DNA from: Candidatus Nanopelagicales bacterium
Lineage (GTDB): Bacteria > Actinomycetota > Actinomycetes > S36-B12
DNA: 64,000 nt
NCBI GenBank assembly: GCA_018402075.1
Contig: JAGYJP010000001.1
Location: 248,001 to 312,000 of the forward strand
Direction: 5' to 3'
Below are positions 18,945 through 28,302 of this stretch, in pieces. Within the stretch, counting starts at the first letter, position 1. Each line of letters begins with the position of its first letter. Position numbers and translations under genes: made by a program. Under the pieces are notes generated by a model. That model searched no databases. It was not told the origin of the DNA and saw only the letters and a program-made list of their open reading frames with translations.

Positions 18945-19343
18945 CTAAGCCAATGGGACACTGACTCCATTTAAACCGGTAGGTACTCCATCAGCTGACA
19001 TTATGACTTCCGCGTACACCTGACATGGAACCAAGGATCCATCTTTATGAATGTAGTCAAGAGTGGCTGAAAATGCATCAGGGATTTCACCGGTAAGAAG
19101 TGTCCTGCTGAAGTATTCGAAGTAAGCGAGTGAAAGTTGAATTGATTCCGGAGTATGGATTTGGTCGGGACTTTGAGCTTTCGCCTCTTCAGGGGTTAAG
19201 CCCCGCACGGCGAAAATGGAATCACTCACCTCGGTGATCTCACCAGCGAGTGACATGGTCCACAGCACTGCCAACGGGTTACTTGCAAGTTCCTCAAAGG
19301 GTGTATTCGACTCAGATTCCGACATGTGCGGAGTATGTCGCAT
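18945..19343 (-). CDS. PAS-domain protein
   Basis: A 132-residue stand-alone PAS domain. The fold covers about 15-130: LAVLWTMSLAGEITEVSDSIFAVRGLTPEEA at the start and the closing strands SATLDYIHKDGSLVPCQVYAEVI and PTGLNGVSVPL. There is no output domain, signal peptide or membrane segment, so it may act by protein contact. It lies 48 bases downstream of a histidine kinase on the same strand, which suggests it is a sensory accessory of that kinase. The ligand is unknown. Confidence 0.75.
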   Translation of the reverse strand: MRHTPHMSESESNTPFEELASNPLAVLWTMSLAGEITEVSDSIFAVRGLTPEEAKAQSPDQIHTPESIQLSLAYFEYFSRTLLTGEIPDAFSATLDYIHKDGSLVPCQVYAEVIMSADGVPTGLNGVSVPLA

Positions 19344-19391
19344 CTGGATGCACTGTTCCCACTTTTATGAGGAAAGTCACGTGACACGTTT

Positions 19392-21152
19392 TCACAGAGC
19401 CACATCCGCTACGAGTTTCACCCCTTCAGCTTCATTGGTCCTCTTCCAGGTCACACATAGCTCATTAAGCATTTGTGATCCCAATCCGTGAGGGGAATTA
19501 TCTGGAGCACCCTGACCGTTATCAATTACTTCCACACGCACATGACCATTTACGGCATTAATCCGAATTTGAATCTCTGTTGCTGCTCCGTGGCGCATGG
19601 CGTTGGAAACTCCTTCACGGCAAATTTCCGCCACAGAAACTGCTGCGGAAGCGGACTCCACTAATTGGCGAATGGTGCGATAGTCAATGTTCCAACGAAC
19701 TAGGCAAGTACCTCTCCACACTTCAGCAATACTCGACAAAGTGTCCACTAACATTATGTATGGCGTTTCTACCGTATCTATCTTTTTCATCGCTTCAGCA
19801 AGATCCGAACGAATCTGATTGATGAGGTCGAGTGAAGGTTCCTGCTGAGAGGAAAGACGCATGGAGGCTACATGTAAAGAGCTCTGCAAAGACCCGTGAA
19901 TCACATAACTTAAATGACTTCGGGCAACATACTCTTTCTGACGAAGTCGGCTCAAATAGTCCTGTTCATCTGAGACAAGTGACCTCAGTTGCTCCTCGGT
20001 AACTGACCTGCGTTCGGTAACTACCATGTATATCGCGGTGACAAGTCCGACACCGCCGATAGAAATCACAGCTTCCAGACCAAATGGATTCGGAATCGGC
20101 AGGCCAAGGGTTACATAAAACAGAAAAGTGAATCCGAGAGCTACTTCCGTCAATAACGTTGCAAGTATCACCGCTATCCACGTTTGTACGTAGAACCAGC
20201 TGAAAATTCGTCGCAAAATGGCAATAAAAAGCGCGATGACGATTCCGGAGAGAACCGGGAAAACAGCCGAGTAAGGAAATTCAAATTGACGAATGGATTG
20301 CGATGCAGACAAAAGCGATACCAACACACCCACCACAAGAGGCCGCATCAGCATTCGGACAGAAACTTGAAAAGATATAGGAATGGTGACTGACTCGTCA
20401 GTTGCGATTGAACTCTTGTTCACAACTGATTTTTCACTGGCCTCCATCAATCGATGACTCAAGGGACGCAGTTCCTCGTCAACTATCTCTTTGATTGATT
20501 CTCGCACGCGCACAGCGTCTGTTGAATTGGAAATTCGCTCTAATGAAACATCGAGTTGAGAAATCAGTGGATCAATTGATGCATGCACCTCAGCGCGAAT
20601 TGTCGAGTTGATTTGCTCGAGTTGAATTTCAAGCGAAGCATTCATTTGATCCAATTCAACGCCTTGAGCGGCAAGGCTCCGAGCAATACTCTTGTGGTAG
20701 GAATACGCACTCACTGCCAACGCAATAATGATCAGTGCACCCGTCTGGGCAATGAGGCCAGACTGAAGTCGATAAGCGAATTCCAAGTTATTGGTAATTC
20801 CACTGATCTGCGCGATGTAAGCAATAGCAACTGCACGAGCCACGACAGCAACGACGATCACAATGACATGCGATATTGCGCGCACTGAAATACCCGACAG
20901 TGCATGGGTCACTAACCGCCCACACAAAAACGCCAGCATAAGGACTAGTTGCCCACTCAGCCCAATGACAAGCCACTGCCAAATACTTCCGCCCAGACGT
21001 TCCGGGTCAATAAATAGCGGACCAGCAAGCCCAAAAGGCAAGTACAAGAGCGCAACAACATTGCTGATCGCAACTGGCTCACTAAACCGCGTCCAGTTCC
21101 AGGTAAATTGACGTACTACCCCTGAAACAATTTGCTGAAGTCGTTCAGGCAT
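19392..21152 (-). CDS. Membrane histidine kinase, HATPase type of the NarX/LytS class
   Basis: A 586-residue sensor kinase. Residues 25-165 hold about four transmembrane helices, 165-240 a coiled-coil-like region, and 260-375 another group of about four helices. The phosphoacceptor region is around 405-430, with VIHGSLQSSLH resembling the HGxLQ variant of the HisKA_3 box. The ATPase domain at the end keeps the N-box EGVSNAMRHG and the G-boxes DNGQGAPD and HGLGSQML. Two separate membrane blocks flanking a cytoplasmic or external linker are unusual. A PAS protein follows on the same strand; the LuxR-type response regulator lies convergently beyond it. The signal is unknown. Confidence 0.86.
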   Translation of the reverse strand: MPERLQQIVSGVVRQFTWNWTRFSEPVAISNVVALLYLPFGLAGPLFIDPERLGGSIWQWLVIGLSGQLVLMLAFLCGRLVTHALSGISVRAISHVIVIVVAVVARAVAIAYIAQISGITNNLEFAYRLQSGLIAQTGALIIIALAVSAYSYHKSIARSLAAQGVELDQMNASLEIQLEQINSTIRAEVHASIDPLISQLDVSLERISNSTDAVRVRESIKEIVDEELRPLSHRLMEASEKSVVNKSSIATDESVTIPISFQVSVRMLMRPLVVGVLVSLLSASQSIRQFEFPYSAVFPVLSGIVIALFIAILRRIFSWFYVQTWIAVILATLLTEVALGFTFLFYVTLGLPIPNPFGLEAVISIGGVGLVTAIYMVVTERRSVTEEQLRSLVSDEQDYLSRLRQKEYVARSHLSYVIHGSLQSSLHVASMRLSSQQEPSLDLINQIRSDLAEAMKKIDTVETPYIMLVDTLSSIAEVWRGTCLVRWNIDYRTIRQLVESASAAVSVAEICREGVSNAMRHGAATEIQIRINAVNGHVRVEVIDNGQGAPDNSPHGLGSQMLNELCVTWKRTNEAEGVKLVADVAL

Positions 21153-21619
21153 GTCACCTCAACCCATGGCCTTCCATGTCATATCCTTCCATGTCATATG
21201 TAGCCCGGATGGACACTCTCGAGTCAATGAATCTACCAATCGGCTAACCGTTTTGCTGCAGGAGTGGCGCCTTGATATTTTTGGCCAAGTTGGGAGTTTG
21301 GCCTGTATCTAGGCGATCCGAAGATTGGGACGAAACGATATCGACTCACACAACTTTGTCGATGTCCCGAGGCCCTTCATCACAGCCGCACAGGAGTCGG
21401 CGAAGAGACCGCCGTTGTGCGCAACGGTTTCATAGAGATTCCCACTGAAAATTTGTCGAGATAGTTGCTTATCTCGAGCGGTATGTCCCCAGAAAACAGG
21501 TCATCCAGCACTTCAAATAGATCGACTTAATGCTGACCGATTTTCCAGTGTTAAGAATTTTCCTGTGTTAAGAGTGTTGGTGGAAATTAGACATTCTCCC
21601 TAAACTCCTAATGTTGGTC
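21153..21619. other. Non-coding gap with a short tandem repeat
   Basis: No convincing gene is seen in these 467 bases. A 15-bp unit CCTTCCATGTCATAT occurs twice in tandem at 21170-21199, just upstream of the histidine kinase start. The rest probably holds the kinase promoter and the 3' region of the glycosyltransferase unit. Short open stretches near 21340-21470 lack starts and match nothing I recognise. Confidence 0.6.
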
Positions 21620-21850
21620 TTATTCCGTGAGATTTTGGATCTCTGAGTCCTCGAGTTTGGGGCTGGTCGGTCGCTTGGCTATGTGACGGATCCGTACCTT
21701 GGGCCAGTAGAAAATCTTCCCCAATGAGAGGCCTACAAATACAATGGTGTTAAAGGCCACAAAAGCGGTAAGGGTGAGGAACCAACTATCCATAAAGATG
21801 GAGTCACTAAATACAATTCCGGCCACCAGCATTCCAAAATCTACATTCAT
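21620..21850 (-). CDS. Small membrane protein coupled to glycosyltransferase
   Basis: A 76-residue protein with a hydrophobic segment at about 5-20 and a second at 25-50, then a basic tail KVRIRHIAKRP that would face the cytoplasm. Its ATG overlaps the stop of the preceding glycosyltransferase by four bases, a typical coupled arrangement, so it is likely a real partner subunit. No domain is recognised; assisting glycan export or stabilising the synthase is only a guess. Confidence 0.65.
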   Translation of the reverse strand: MNVDFGMLVAGIVFSDSIFMDSWFLTLTAFVAFNTIVFVGLSLGKIFYWPKVRIRHIAKRPTSPKLEDSEIQNLTE

Positions 21851-23250
21851 GACCCAACACCTCCCGCCGAATCAATGTCTCCCCAATCTTGCTTCTTCCG
21901 GCGAAAAAGGTCAGTCAGAGATGAAACAAAATTAAATTGGAGAAAGAAACTGTAGGCGACTTCGATCACAAGCGGAGCAGCAACTAATCGAGCGCGCCAT
22001 CCGCCTGCCCACACTGAACCAACCCGCTCAACAATAAATATTGCGGTGACGATCAACCAAAAGGAGTACAAGTACGGATGGTCCATGGACAACGTGGCCA
22101 GGACAAGGAACACATAGGCGGAAAACAGGGCTACGACGCCATAGGCTATGCCGATTTGCTGACCCCAATACCGAGCTGTGGCGGTGGTGAGCCCGTACTC
22201 AGCCAAATTGTCTAAGGCTCCCCGTTGCCAACGCTTACGTTGAATCCACAACGCTTTCCAACTGGGCATTAATTCGGTCTCTACCGAACATTCTTGGGGA
22301 GAAATCATCCCGAATCCAAGCGACTTCAGAGCAATAGTGAGTTCATTGTCTTCCGTGATGGCAGCGGTGTCGTAGACCTCACCTTGAATACCTGGGATCA
22401 AGGTTCCGCGCGCTTGCGCGACGTCCATCAATGCTTGAGCCCTGAAAATTGAAGCGGTACCCGTCAAAACAAATACGCGACCGCGACGATGTCTTATTTG
22501 AAGTTGGTATCGCAGGTACTCATTTCTCTGCAATTGCCCAATCAAACCGTGACCCGGTTCACCGTAGAACAAACCACCAATAGCGAATACCTCCTCGTGT
22601 TGCGCAAGATACCTCTCGGCCACATCAAGAAACTCCGGCCCAAGGGAAGTGTCCGCATCCATCACCATATAAAGGTCATTTTCGGTTGCAGTAGATCGCA
22701 GTTGGCTGAATACCTGATTGAGAGCTCCGGCTTTCTTGTCTGTGTTTCCTACAGTCTCAATTACCTCAGCCCCCAATGAACGCGCCACCTTAACCGTGTC
22801 GTCGGTGCAATTATCGGCAACCACGATAATTCGATCAGGTGGCCTAGTTTGTTTCATCAAGGCAGGAAGCGTCACAGGAAGGTTTTGACCTTCATTATGG
22901 GCCGGAACCACAGCAATAATCGTGCAGACATCTAACGGTCCTTGTTTCAGATAAACATCCAAGTCGAGATACTCGGGATTGATTAATCGAAGATTTCCCA
23001 GCATTTCCAGAATCACGGACCCAAGCGCAACTAGAACTATGCCTAAAAGACTTATCACCATGAAGTCAGTCGGGGGCCAAGTGGTTTCAACATCAAACTG
23101 TAAATCAAAAAGCCGAAAAACTAAGGGCTCAGAATCGAAGGGATCTCCATCAAAATACTTGGCAATAACGGCATCAAGCGTGACTAAGAAGATGGTGATG
23201 AAAATAATAATGACGACAATGGATCTTCCGACGGCCGCACTTTTGCGCAT
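21847..23250 (-). CDS. Processive family 2 glycosyltransferase (membrane)
   Basis: A 467-residue polysaccharide synthase-like enzyme. Two N-terminal transmembrane helices (about 8-30 and 60-85) precede a GT-A catalytic domain: VVPAHNEGQNLP near 115, the UDP-sugar site, MDADTS near 200 (DxD), TEDNELT near 300 with the catalytic Asp, and QRKRWQRGA near 335, the QxxRW motif of processive synthases such as cellulose, hyaluronan or poly-N-acetylglucosamine synthases. Three or more helices follow to about 450. It probably polymerises and exports an extracellular glycan. A small membrane protein overlaps its 3' end. No cyclic-di-GMP PilZ domain is visible. The sugar cannot be assigned. Confidence 0.88.
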   Translation of the reverse strand: MRKSAAVGRSIVVIIIFITIFLVTLDAVIAKYFDGDPFDSEPLVFRLFDLQFDVETTWPPTDFMVISLLGIVLVALGSVILEMLGNLRLINPEYLDLDVYLKQGPLDVCTIIAVVPAHNEGQNLPVTLPALMKQTRPPDRIIVVADNCTDDTVKVARSLGAEVIETVGNTDKKAGALNQVFSQLRSTATENDLYMVMDADTSLGPEFLDVAERYLAQHEEVFAIGGLFYGEPGHGLIGQLQRNEYLRYQLQIRHRRGRVFVLTGTASIFRAQALMDVAQARGTLIPGIQGEVYDTAAITEDNELTIALKSLGFGMISPQECSVETELMPSWKALWIQRKRWQRGALDNLAEYGLTTATARYWGQQIGIAYGVVALFSAYVFLVLATLSMDHPYLYSFWLIVTAIFIVERVGSVWAGGWRARLVAAPLVIEVAYSFFLQFNFVSSLTDLFRRKKQDWGDIDSAGGVGS

Positions 23251-23270
23251 TAGCCACTCGTCTCATCGGT

Positions 23271-23393
23271 TCAGGTAGGCCATGCCTCGCGTCCGGGCCT
23301 GTTGTAGAAATAGATCCATAGAACCCCAGGCACCAGGAATGCAATTTGAAAAAATGGTTTGCACCACTGACCCCCTTGCGTTAGCAACCACAT
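23271..23393 (-). CDS. Possible 40-residue membrane peptide upstream of glycosyltransferase
   Basis: From ATG 23393 a 40-residue frame contains one hydrophobic segment (FFQIAFLVPGVLWIYFY) and ends 20 bases before the glycosyltransferase start. The composition suits a single-pass membrane peptide, but no ribosome site is obvious and it may be chance. Confidence 0.3.
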   Translation of the reverse strand: MWLLTQGGQWCKPFFQIAFLVPGVLWIYFYNRPGREAWPT

Positions 23394-23569
23394 AATATGC
23401 CGCGGAGAGACGGATCCGCAACCCTGTGTTTGTGGACTCTCACAACTACGTTGACGTCTTGCTACGCCAGAACATGATGAATCAGGATCATGCAGAGGAC
23501 AAGCGCTTCCTGAGTGGGCTATCGACACAAGTTATGGAGCAGATTTGGTGGCGACTTGGGATTCAACTC

Positions 23570-25348
23570 TCACTGTCCGATTCCCTGCTCCCGGTAAAGT
23601 GAAGCCTCGTAGCGTTTGATGAGGGCCGGCGTGATCAACTGCATGGTGATGCGCTCATCTAGTGATCCATCGCTCCCGCGGTCGATCCACACTTCGGGTC
23701 CCGAGGGTGTCCACTTCCCGTAGTCGACGACGATCGATGCATTACGTGGCACAACTTGGTTGATCGCGACGAAGCCGGCGCCTGAACGTGCACCTTCGCG
23801 CTCCACTTGGACGTTCCAGCGTGTGGGCTGCTTTGCCGAGGCACGATAGATCACTCGCTTGCCCTGCTTGTCCCATTGCTGTTCGACCGCGGTCAGCGGC
23901 GCAGCGCGCAAGAGATGTGCGTTGACCACGTGGCTGAAGTTGGGGTCCTCTGCGCTGATCAGCAGGCGCGGTGTTCCTCGCTTATTGCTGAGGAGTGCAA
24001 CGTCGCGCGTCTTCGGGTCATATGCGAAGCGCTCGACGGTGCCGGGCTTGACCGCTTCGAGGAGTGCGTAGCGCGTCGTGCCCTGCGCCATTGCATAGAC
24101 CTCCAAGTTCTGCTCCGATTTCATCCCGGTGGTGTCAGCTTCGAGAATGAATGGAATCCCAGGCTTGATAATCAACATGGGAAGGTTCGCGGTCGTGGTA
24201 TTCGGCGGGTTGGACTGCGGCAATACCTGGTAGTCCGATTCCGGCAGCGGCTGCCCGTCCGGGGTGAGAAGGGCCGCGTTGAGTCCGTCGGCGTTTTCCT
24301 TCTTGATCGCAGAGAATGCAATGAGCGCACCTGACTCTGGTCCCGGGCAGATTGGGCAGGCTTGTTGGGCAAGGATGTCGTTCACCGGCGTTAAGCCGAG
24401 GAATCCGCCATCTTGGTTATTCCCGGTCCAGGTGAAGTTTGTTGCTTGCGGATTCGTGGCTCCGTTGTAGGAGAAGGTTCCGGCGACAGTGTCGACCTGA
24501 ACAGCGCGTGCCTGATTCGGATAGTTGTTGTCATAAACCGCGATGTCGAATATGCCCTCGCCCCGGTCGAGCACGGCGTAGGGCACGATCCCGTGGCCGC
24601 CGATTCCTCCCAGAAGGAGGAGCACGTAGGGGGTGGTGCCCGAACTCAGATCACGAATGAGCTGCTCGACGACCAGAGTTGGGCTTGACCAACGTTCGCG
24701 AAGGTCGGGCATGACCCCTCCGAAGTACTGCGTTGCGAACAGTCGCGTAATGGTCTGCTGCGCTGGGCCGTTCAGCGGCGCCATCGCCGGAACCAAGCCC
24801 CCGCCGAGTTGATTGGGGGGGAGTTGACCGTTGTAGAGGGCGGCAGTAGCGGCGGCCATACCGAAGCAGTGCCCGCCGGCTGCCTGGCCTTGTACCAGGT
24901 TGGCGAGCACGCGAGCTGAGCTCCGCAGCCTGCATGATCCCGTCTTTGGATCGATTGATGACGTGCTGATGCACACGCCGTCGCCAAAGCTGCGTCGCAG
25001 GGCGAGTGCGTTCAGCGGCGCCTCGGCGATATCGGCCTTGGCGTAGTCCGCGAAGGCAAGTCTGCTCGGGATACCGAAGAGCAGTGCGTTGTCATTCAGA
25101 TTCGCGCCCCAGTTCTGGAAGCCGAAACCATTGGGATACGGGCGAAATCCGGAGTCCGCAACCACGGTTCCGCGCGGAGCCAATTCACCTGCCGGTCCGA
25201 AAAGTCCGAGGTACTCCTCGGTTGACGAGGGCCATCCCGCTGGTGGCCGCATGCCACCGTCCAGATCCGAGGTCGCGTAGGCGGTGCCGAGTCCTGATAG
25301 GGCTAATGCAGTGGCGAAAACCACGAAAAGACGAAAATTCTTCATCAT
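23570..25348 (-). CDS. Secreted protein with papain-like Cys-His-Asp site
   Basis: A 592-residue exported protein. The N-terminus has a clear signal peptide (basic MMKNFR, hydrophobic core, cleavage near TAYA at residue 26). The first half contains a papain-like set of residues: Cys161 in AAGGHCFGMAAA, His252 in GIGGHGIVPYAV and Asp273 with Asn274/275 in AVYDNNYP, in the order and context of C39/papain-like folds. The second half (about 340-592) looks like beta-rich repeats ending with GSDGSLDERITMQ. I do not know a named family; cysteine peptidase or transglutaminase-like activity is inferred. Base composition is clearly higher in GC than its neighbours (65-67% in two 60-base lines against 50-58% in the adjacent glycosyltransferase), suggesting transfer. 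Confidence 0.8.
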   Translation of the reverse strand: MMKNFRLFVVFATALALSGLGTAYATSDLDGGMRPPAGWPSSTEEYLGLFGPAGELAPRGTVVADSGFRPYPNGFGFQNWGANLNDNALLFGIPSRLAFADYAKADIAEAPLNALALRRSFGDGVCISTSSIDPKTGSCRLRSSARVLANLVQGQAAGGHCFGMAAATAALYNGQLPPNQLGGGLVPAMAPLNGPAQQTITRLFATQYFGGVMPDLRERWSSPTLVVEQLIRDLSSGTTPYVLLLLGGIGGHGIVPYAVLDRGEGIFDIAVYDNNYPNQARAVQVDTVAGTFSYNGATNPQATNFTWTGNNQDGGFLGLTPVNDILAQQACPICPGPESGALIAFSAIKKENADGLNAALLTPDGQPLPESDYQVLPQSNPPNTTTANLPMLIIKPGIPFILEADTTGMKSEQNLEVYAMAQGTTRYALLEAVKPGTVERFAYDPKTRDVALLSNKRGTPRLLISAEDPNFSHVVNAHLLRAAPLTAVEQQWDKQGKRVIYRASAKQPTRWNVQVEREGARSGAGFVAINQVVPRNASIVVDYGKWTPSGPEVWIDRGSDGSLDERITMQLITPALIKRYEASLYREQGIGQ

Positions 25349-25964
25349 TAGATCCCTTGTGAGAAGTAATTCTGAATTTAAGACTAACCGAAGGACGCGT
25401 TACTGACAAGCCCCGGCGAGTCTGATCGTCTTCTGCTGTTCTCCCACGAGATTCAGAGTATGTCCGACCCACCACCACAAACCTGTGAAATGGAGTTCCT
25501 GGTAATTCAGGTTGAGTCACTGGATGGTCTGAGGGCTACTGTTAGAGAAGTGCTAGAAAAGTGTGAGAAAAAAGTTCTGCTGGCACTTGCAAGTCCAGTT
25601 ACTCCTCTTCACCGGATCTTGGCATTACGAGTCTCTGCCTACGGTTGCAGCAGGCAGCACGATGTAACACTGTTTCTCGCGAATGAATGTTTGTTTTCTC
25701 ACCACCGAACATTGCGAAGCACTGCGTATCAGTGTGGAACGTTAGAAGGACTCCTGTGGTTGCGATCTGTGGATTCGCTCTTCCGTTACGCCCAAGTTGT
25801 CGTCCATCGAAAGCGCATGCGGATGAACCCGCAACTGCCCTGTATCCCACGCCTTTTCCAGATTAACAACCAACTCAGCTGTATGCCAGACGCTAGAATA
25901 CGAAGGAAAAAGTACGAAGGAACAGGCCTATTAAATGTTTGCCTAGTTAGGATAAGGAAAACTC
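25349..25964. other. Non-coding gap with element-like short repeats
   Basis: An open frame crosses here on the plus strand but its composition (many Arg, Cys, His) is not protein-like and it overlaps the next gene, so I do not call it. The 16-mer GTGTGAGAAAAAAGTT at 25561-25576 recurs exactly at 28492-28507 beside a truncated tRNA, and TTGCGAAGCACT at 25712-25723 recurs at 26999-27010 beside another tRNA fragment. These suggest remnants of the same integrating elements found further right. Confidence 0.45.
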
Positions 25965-26717
25965 ATGGAACGATTAAGTGGTCGAGTAGCTCTCGTAACG
26001 GGAGCGGCAAGCGGTATTGGCCGGGCGACTGCAAAGAGGCTCGCCGCTGAGGGAGCTGCCGTGGTCGTAACCGACATTACGGTCGACGCAGGTGAAGCTG
26101 CTGCCAAGGAGATCACTGACGCTGGCGGCAAAGCCATCTTCGTAAAGCACGACGTAACAAGTGAACAGGAGTGGGAGGACGCGTGCACCAAAGCCGTGAC
26201 CATGTTTGGCGCTCTTGACATTGTGGTGAATAACGCAGGCATGGGAGATATCAATGCGATTGAGGACACAACCCTTGAAGAGTGGAACCGCACAATTGAC
26301 ATTGACCAGACCGGAGTCTTCCTCGGTATGAAAATCCCGGCTCCTCATCTAAAAAAATCCCAACACGCTTCGATTATCAACATAAGTTCCATCTTTGGAT
26401 CCAGCGGCGGATTCGGACTCTCACCGGCCTATCACGCCGCCAAAGGAGCTGTCCGAACGCTAACAAAGAACCTCGCGTTGCACTGGGCCACTGAGGGAAT
26501 CCGGGTCAACTCCATCCATCCTGGTTTCATCTCCACCCCAATACTCGAGACCGCTCGGCACACACCTCTTTGGGACAGCATGACCACGCTAACCCCGATG
26601 GCGCACCTCGGAGAACCTGAAGACATTGCCGCCGGTGTCGCCTATCTCGCTAGCGACGATGCCAAGTTCGTGACTGGACTGGAGCTCTACATCGACGGTG
26701 GATACATGGCCAGATGA
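25965..26717 (+). CDS. Short-chain dehydrogenase/reductase
   Basis: Classical SDR of 250 residues, normal length. Visible are the cofactor motif TGAASGIGRA near residue 12, Asp at the end of the second strand (VVVTDI) favouring NAD over NADP, NNAGM near 90, the catalytic Ser in INISSIFGSSGG, and YHAAK with Tyr and Lys near 155. The C-terminus ends FVTGLELYIDGGYMAR. AAGGAAA precedes the ATG. It resembles 3-beta/20-beta-hydroxysteroid or cyclopentanol dehydrogenase-type enzymes, but substrate is unknown and it stands alone between two gaps. Confidence 0.88.
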   Translation: MERLSGRVALVTGAASGIGRATAKRLAAEGAAVVVTDITVDAGEAAAKEITDAGGKAIFVKHDVTSEQEWEDACTKAVTMFGALDIVVNNAGMGDINAIEDTTLEEWNRTIDIDQTGVFLGMKIPAPHLKKSQHASIINISSIFGSSGGFGLSPAYHAAKGAVRTLTKNLALHWATEGIRVNSIHPGFISTPILETARHTPLWDSMTTLTPMAHLGEPEDIAAGVAYLASDDAKFVTGLELYIDGGYMAR

Positions 26718-27132
26718 AAGACTCGAATGTTTTCACTCATCGATTCGGACGGCGCAAAGTCCATATGAACGTTCCACAGGCGCACTGATCCTTCGATCAT
26801 GATTGGTGGCGCTTGGTCTTCCAACCGCCACCCCCCTTTCGTCAGTCCTGTCGGATTGTTGAACCAGAAAATGCCACGACCACTGAGCCAATACCGAGCA
26901 GTGCCCATGCAACCATGCGAATCATGGACTGCAGGTTTTTCGTGGTGGGGTGATTCGGGCTCGAACCGACGAGGACTGTTTTGTTACAACACAAGGCGTT
27001 GCGAAGCACTTACGTGCATAGCAGAAATACTCCAGATAAACGAGACGCTAAATTCAAAGTGGATCGCCGGGAGTGGCTTGTTCACAAACGGAGCTCCGAC
27101 GAGGAATTCCTTCGCGTGATAACAAATTTGCC
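26718..27132. other. Gap with a degenerate tRNA 3'-end fragment
   Basis: At 26943-26976 the plus strand reads GTGGTGGGGTGATTCGGGC followed by TCGAACCGACGAGGAC. In the minus direction this is a T-arm and acceptor 3' end finishing in ACCA, related to the 3' half of the tRNA-Met at 32377 (about four differences in the 32 aligned bases). No 5' half adjoins it. It is either a leftover attachment site from an integration at a tRNA gene or a chance T-arm match. No gene is called here; a 27-codon hydrophobic frame on the minus strand (26842-26925) lacks a ribosome site. Confidence 0.5.
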
Positions 27133-27540
27133 TTAGACGAAGAGTGCTGCACCGCAAGCCACTGCCGCACCGATCAGCCGCAGGGCGTCTGCGCGTCGAA
27201 GGTCGCGAGTGAGTTTGCGAGTTGGTCCGTTAACCGACAACCGATGATGAAGAGGTGCTGCCACGAAAGCCGTGGTCGCCCAAACAATCAATATAGCTCC
27301 GGTCGTAACGAATAGCGCCGGGGAGCAGCAGTCAGTTGCGATCGACCACCCCAAGGAGACAGCCACAGCGGCATACACCGGTATCACGACGATGATCATG
27401 CGGCGGGTGTGAGAAGCGTGCCCGCGCTCCCAGTCACCGGGCGCAAGATTCAGCAGTCCCGGGTAGACCACGATCGTGACAACAGCCTGAAAGCCGAGGT
27501 GCACTCCCGTGGCAACCAACAAGAACTGCTCAGCCGACAC
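27133..27540 (-). CDS. Small four-helix membrane protein
   Basis: A 135-residue integral membrane protein with four hydrophobic segments (about 5-30, 48-68, 75-97 and 118-135). A conserved-looking GDWERGHASHTRRM loop follows the first helix. The GTG start has a strong GAGGAGG site. I cannot name the family; similar small four-helix proteins include DUF1772-like membrane proteins, but the match is not certain. It is flanked by gaps with tRNA fragments, so it may belong to accessory DNA. Confidence 0.7.
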   Translation of the reverse strand: MSAEQFLLVATGVHLGFQAVVTIVVYPGLLNLAPGDWERGHASHTRRMIIVVIPVYAAVAVSLGWSIATDCCSPALFVTTGAILIVWATTAFVAAPLHHRLSVNGPTRKLTRDLRRADALRLIGAAVACGAALFV

Positions 27541-27665
27541 ACGACCTCCTCAGTTCGTCCACGGCCTCACCTGTTGCGCTAAGTCTGCGGGGATTTCTAG
27601 TTCCGTGTTTCAACCCAAACTGCCCATTAACGAATGTTGGGTGGTTATCAATTCCGCTGAGCTGT

Positions 27666-28130
27666 TCATGTTGTGTCAGGAATTGACACGTCCTTCAACG
27701 CGTACCGACATTCGGCAATGTAGGCGTTACTCGCACTTTTGTATTCATCCCACATGCTTGATGAAATTAAGCCCTGTGCACTATCAGTTTCTCCGATATC
27801 GCTTGTAATGCGCTGCTCAAGCAGTTGCTGAGCAAAGACCGCGATCGCTGCACTTGCTTCAGAAAGTAGTAACCACCTCTCGTTTAATACAGCGGCCCGA
27901 CCTGCCAATTGGCTTCGGACAAGCGCCGTATTGGCGAGCGTTGCTAATTCAGTGGACGTGCTGGCATTCGGGTTAAACCCTTCTCTTGAGTGGACAGACT
28001 CCGAGGTGCAAACTTGTACTACCAAATCCTTAGCCTCTCCTTCTTTGTCTGCACCCGTGGAACAGGCGCTTAAAGAAAGACACAGGCTTGCGCCTAAGGC
28101 AATACAAAGACCGGCTAATTCGGCTCTCAT
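27666..28130 (-). CDS. Lipoprotein of unknown function
   Basis: A 154-residue exported protein. The signal peptide ends in a lipobox LSAC (Cys about residue 23), so the mature protein would be lipid-anchored on the outer face of the membrane. The rest is Ala/Ser/Glu-rich and probably helical, with two further Cys. GTG 28133 and ATG 28130 are both possible starts. No domain is recognised. It lies between two tRNA-derived sequences. Confidence 0.65.
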   Translation of the reverse strand: MRAELAGLCIALGASLCLSLSACSTGADKEGEAKDLVVQVCTSESVHSREGFNPNASTSTELATLANTALVRSQLAGRAAVLNERWLLLSEASAAIAVFAQQLLEQRITSDIGETDSAQGLISSSMWDEYKSASNAYIAECRYALKDVSIPDTT

Positions 28131-28302
28131 CACTTACATGTTACAAGTGCTCTGCCATCTGCGCCCGGCTTTGGTGTCTGCGACGGTTTTGGAGCAGGCA
28201 TAACGGACTCCCCTCAGACAAATCATCGCTCAACTTAGGTGTCCGGATAAGCGGATCAAGCTCCGCTCTATAACACTCAACTCCACAATCATGAAAGAAA
28301 GC

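Noticed and set aside
23396..23602. Open plus-strand stretch reading RNPVFVDSHNYVDVLL
   Set aside because: It looks protein-like for about 60 codons but has no start, matches no family I know and overlaps the 3' end of the secreted protein gene on the other strand.
25460..26050. 196-residue plus-strand frame
   Set aside because: Composition is not protein-like, no domain is seen, and it overlaps the well-supported SDR gene starting at 25965.
26943..26976. Complete tRNA at this place
   Set aside because: Only a T-arm and acceptor 3' end are present; no D-arm or anticodon arm adjoins.
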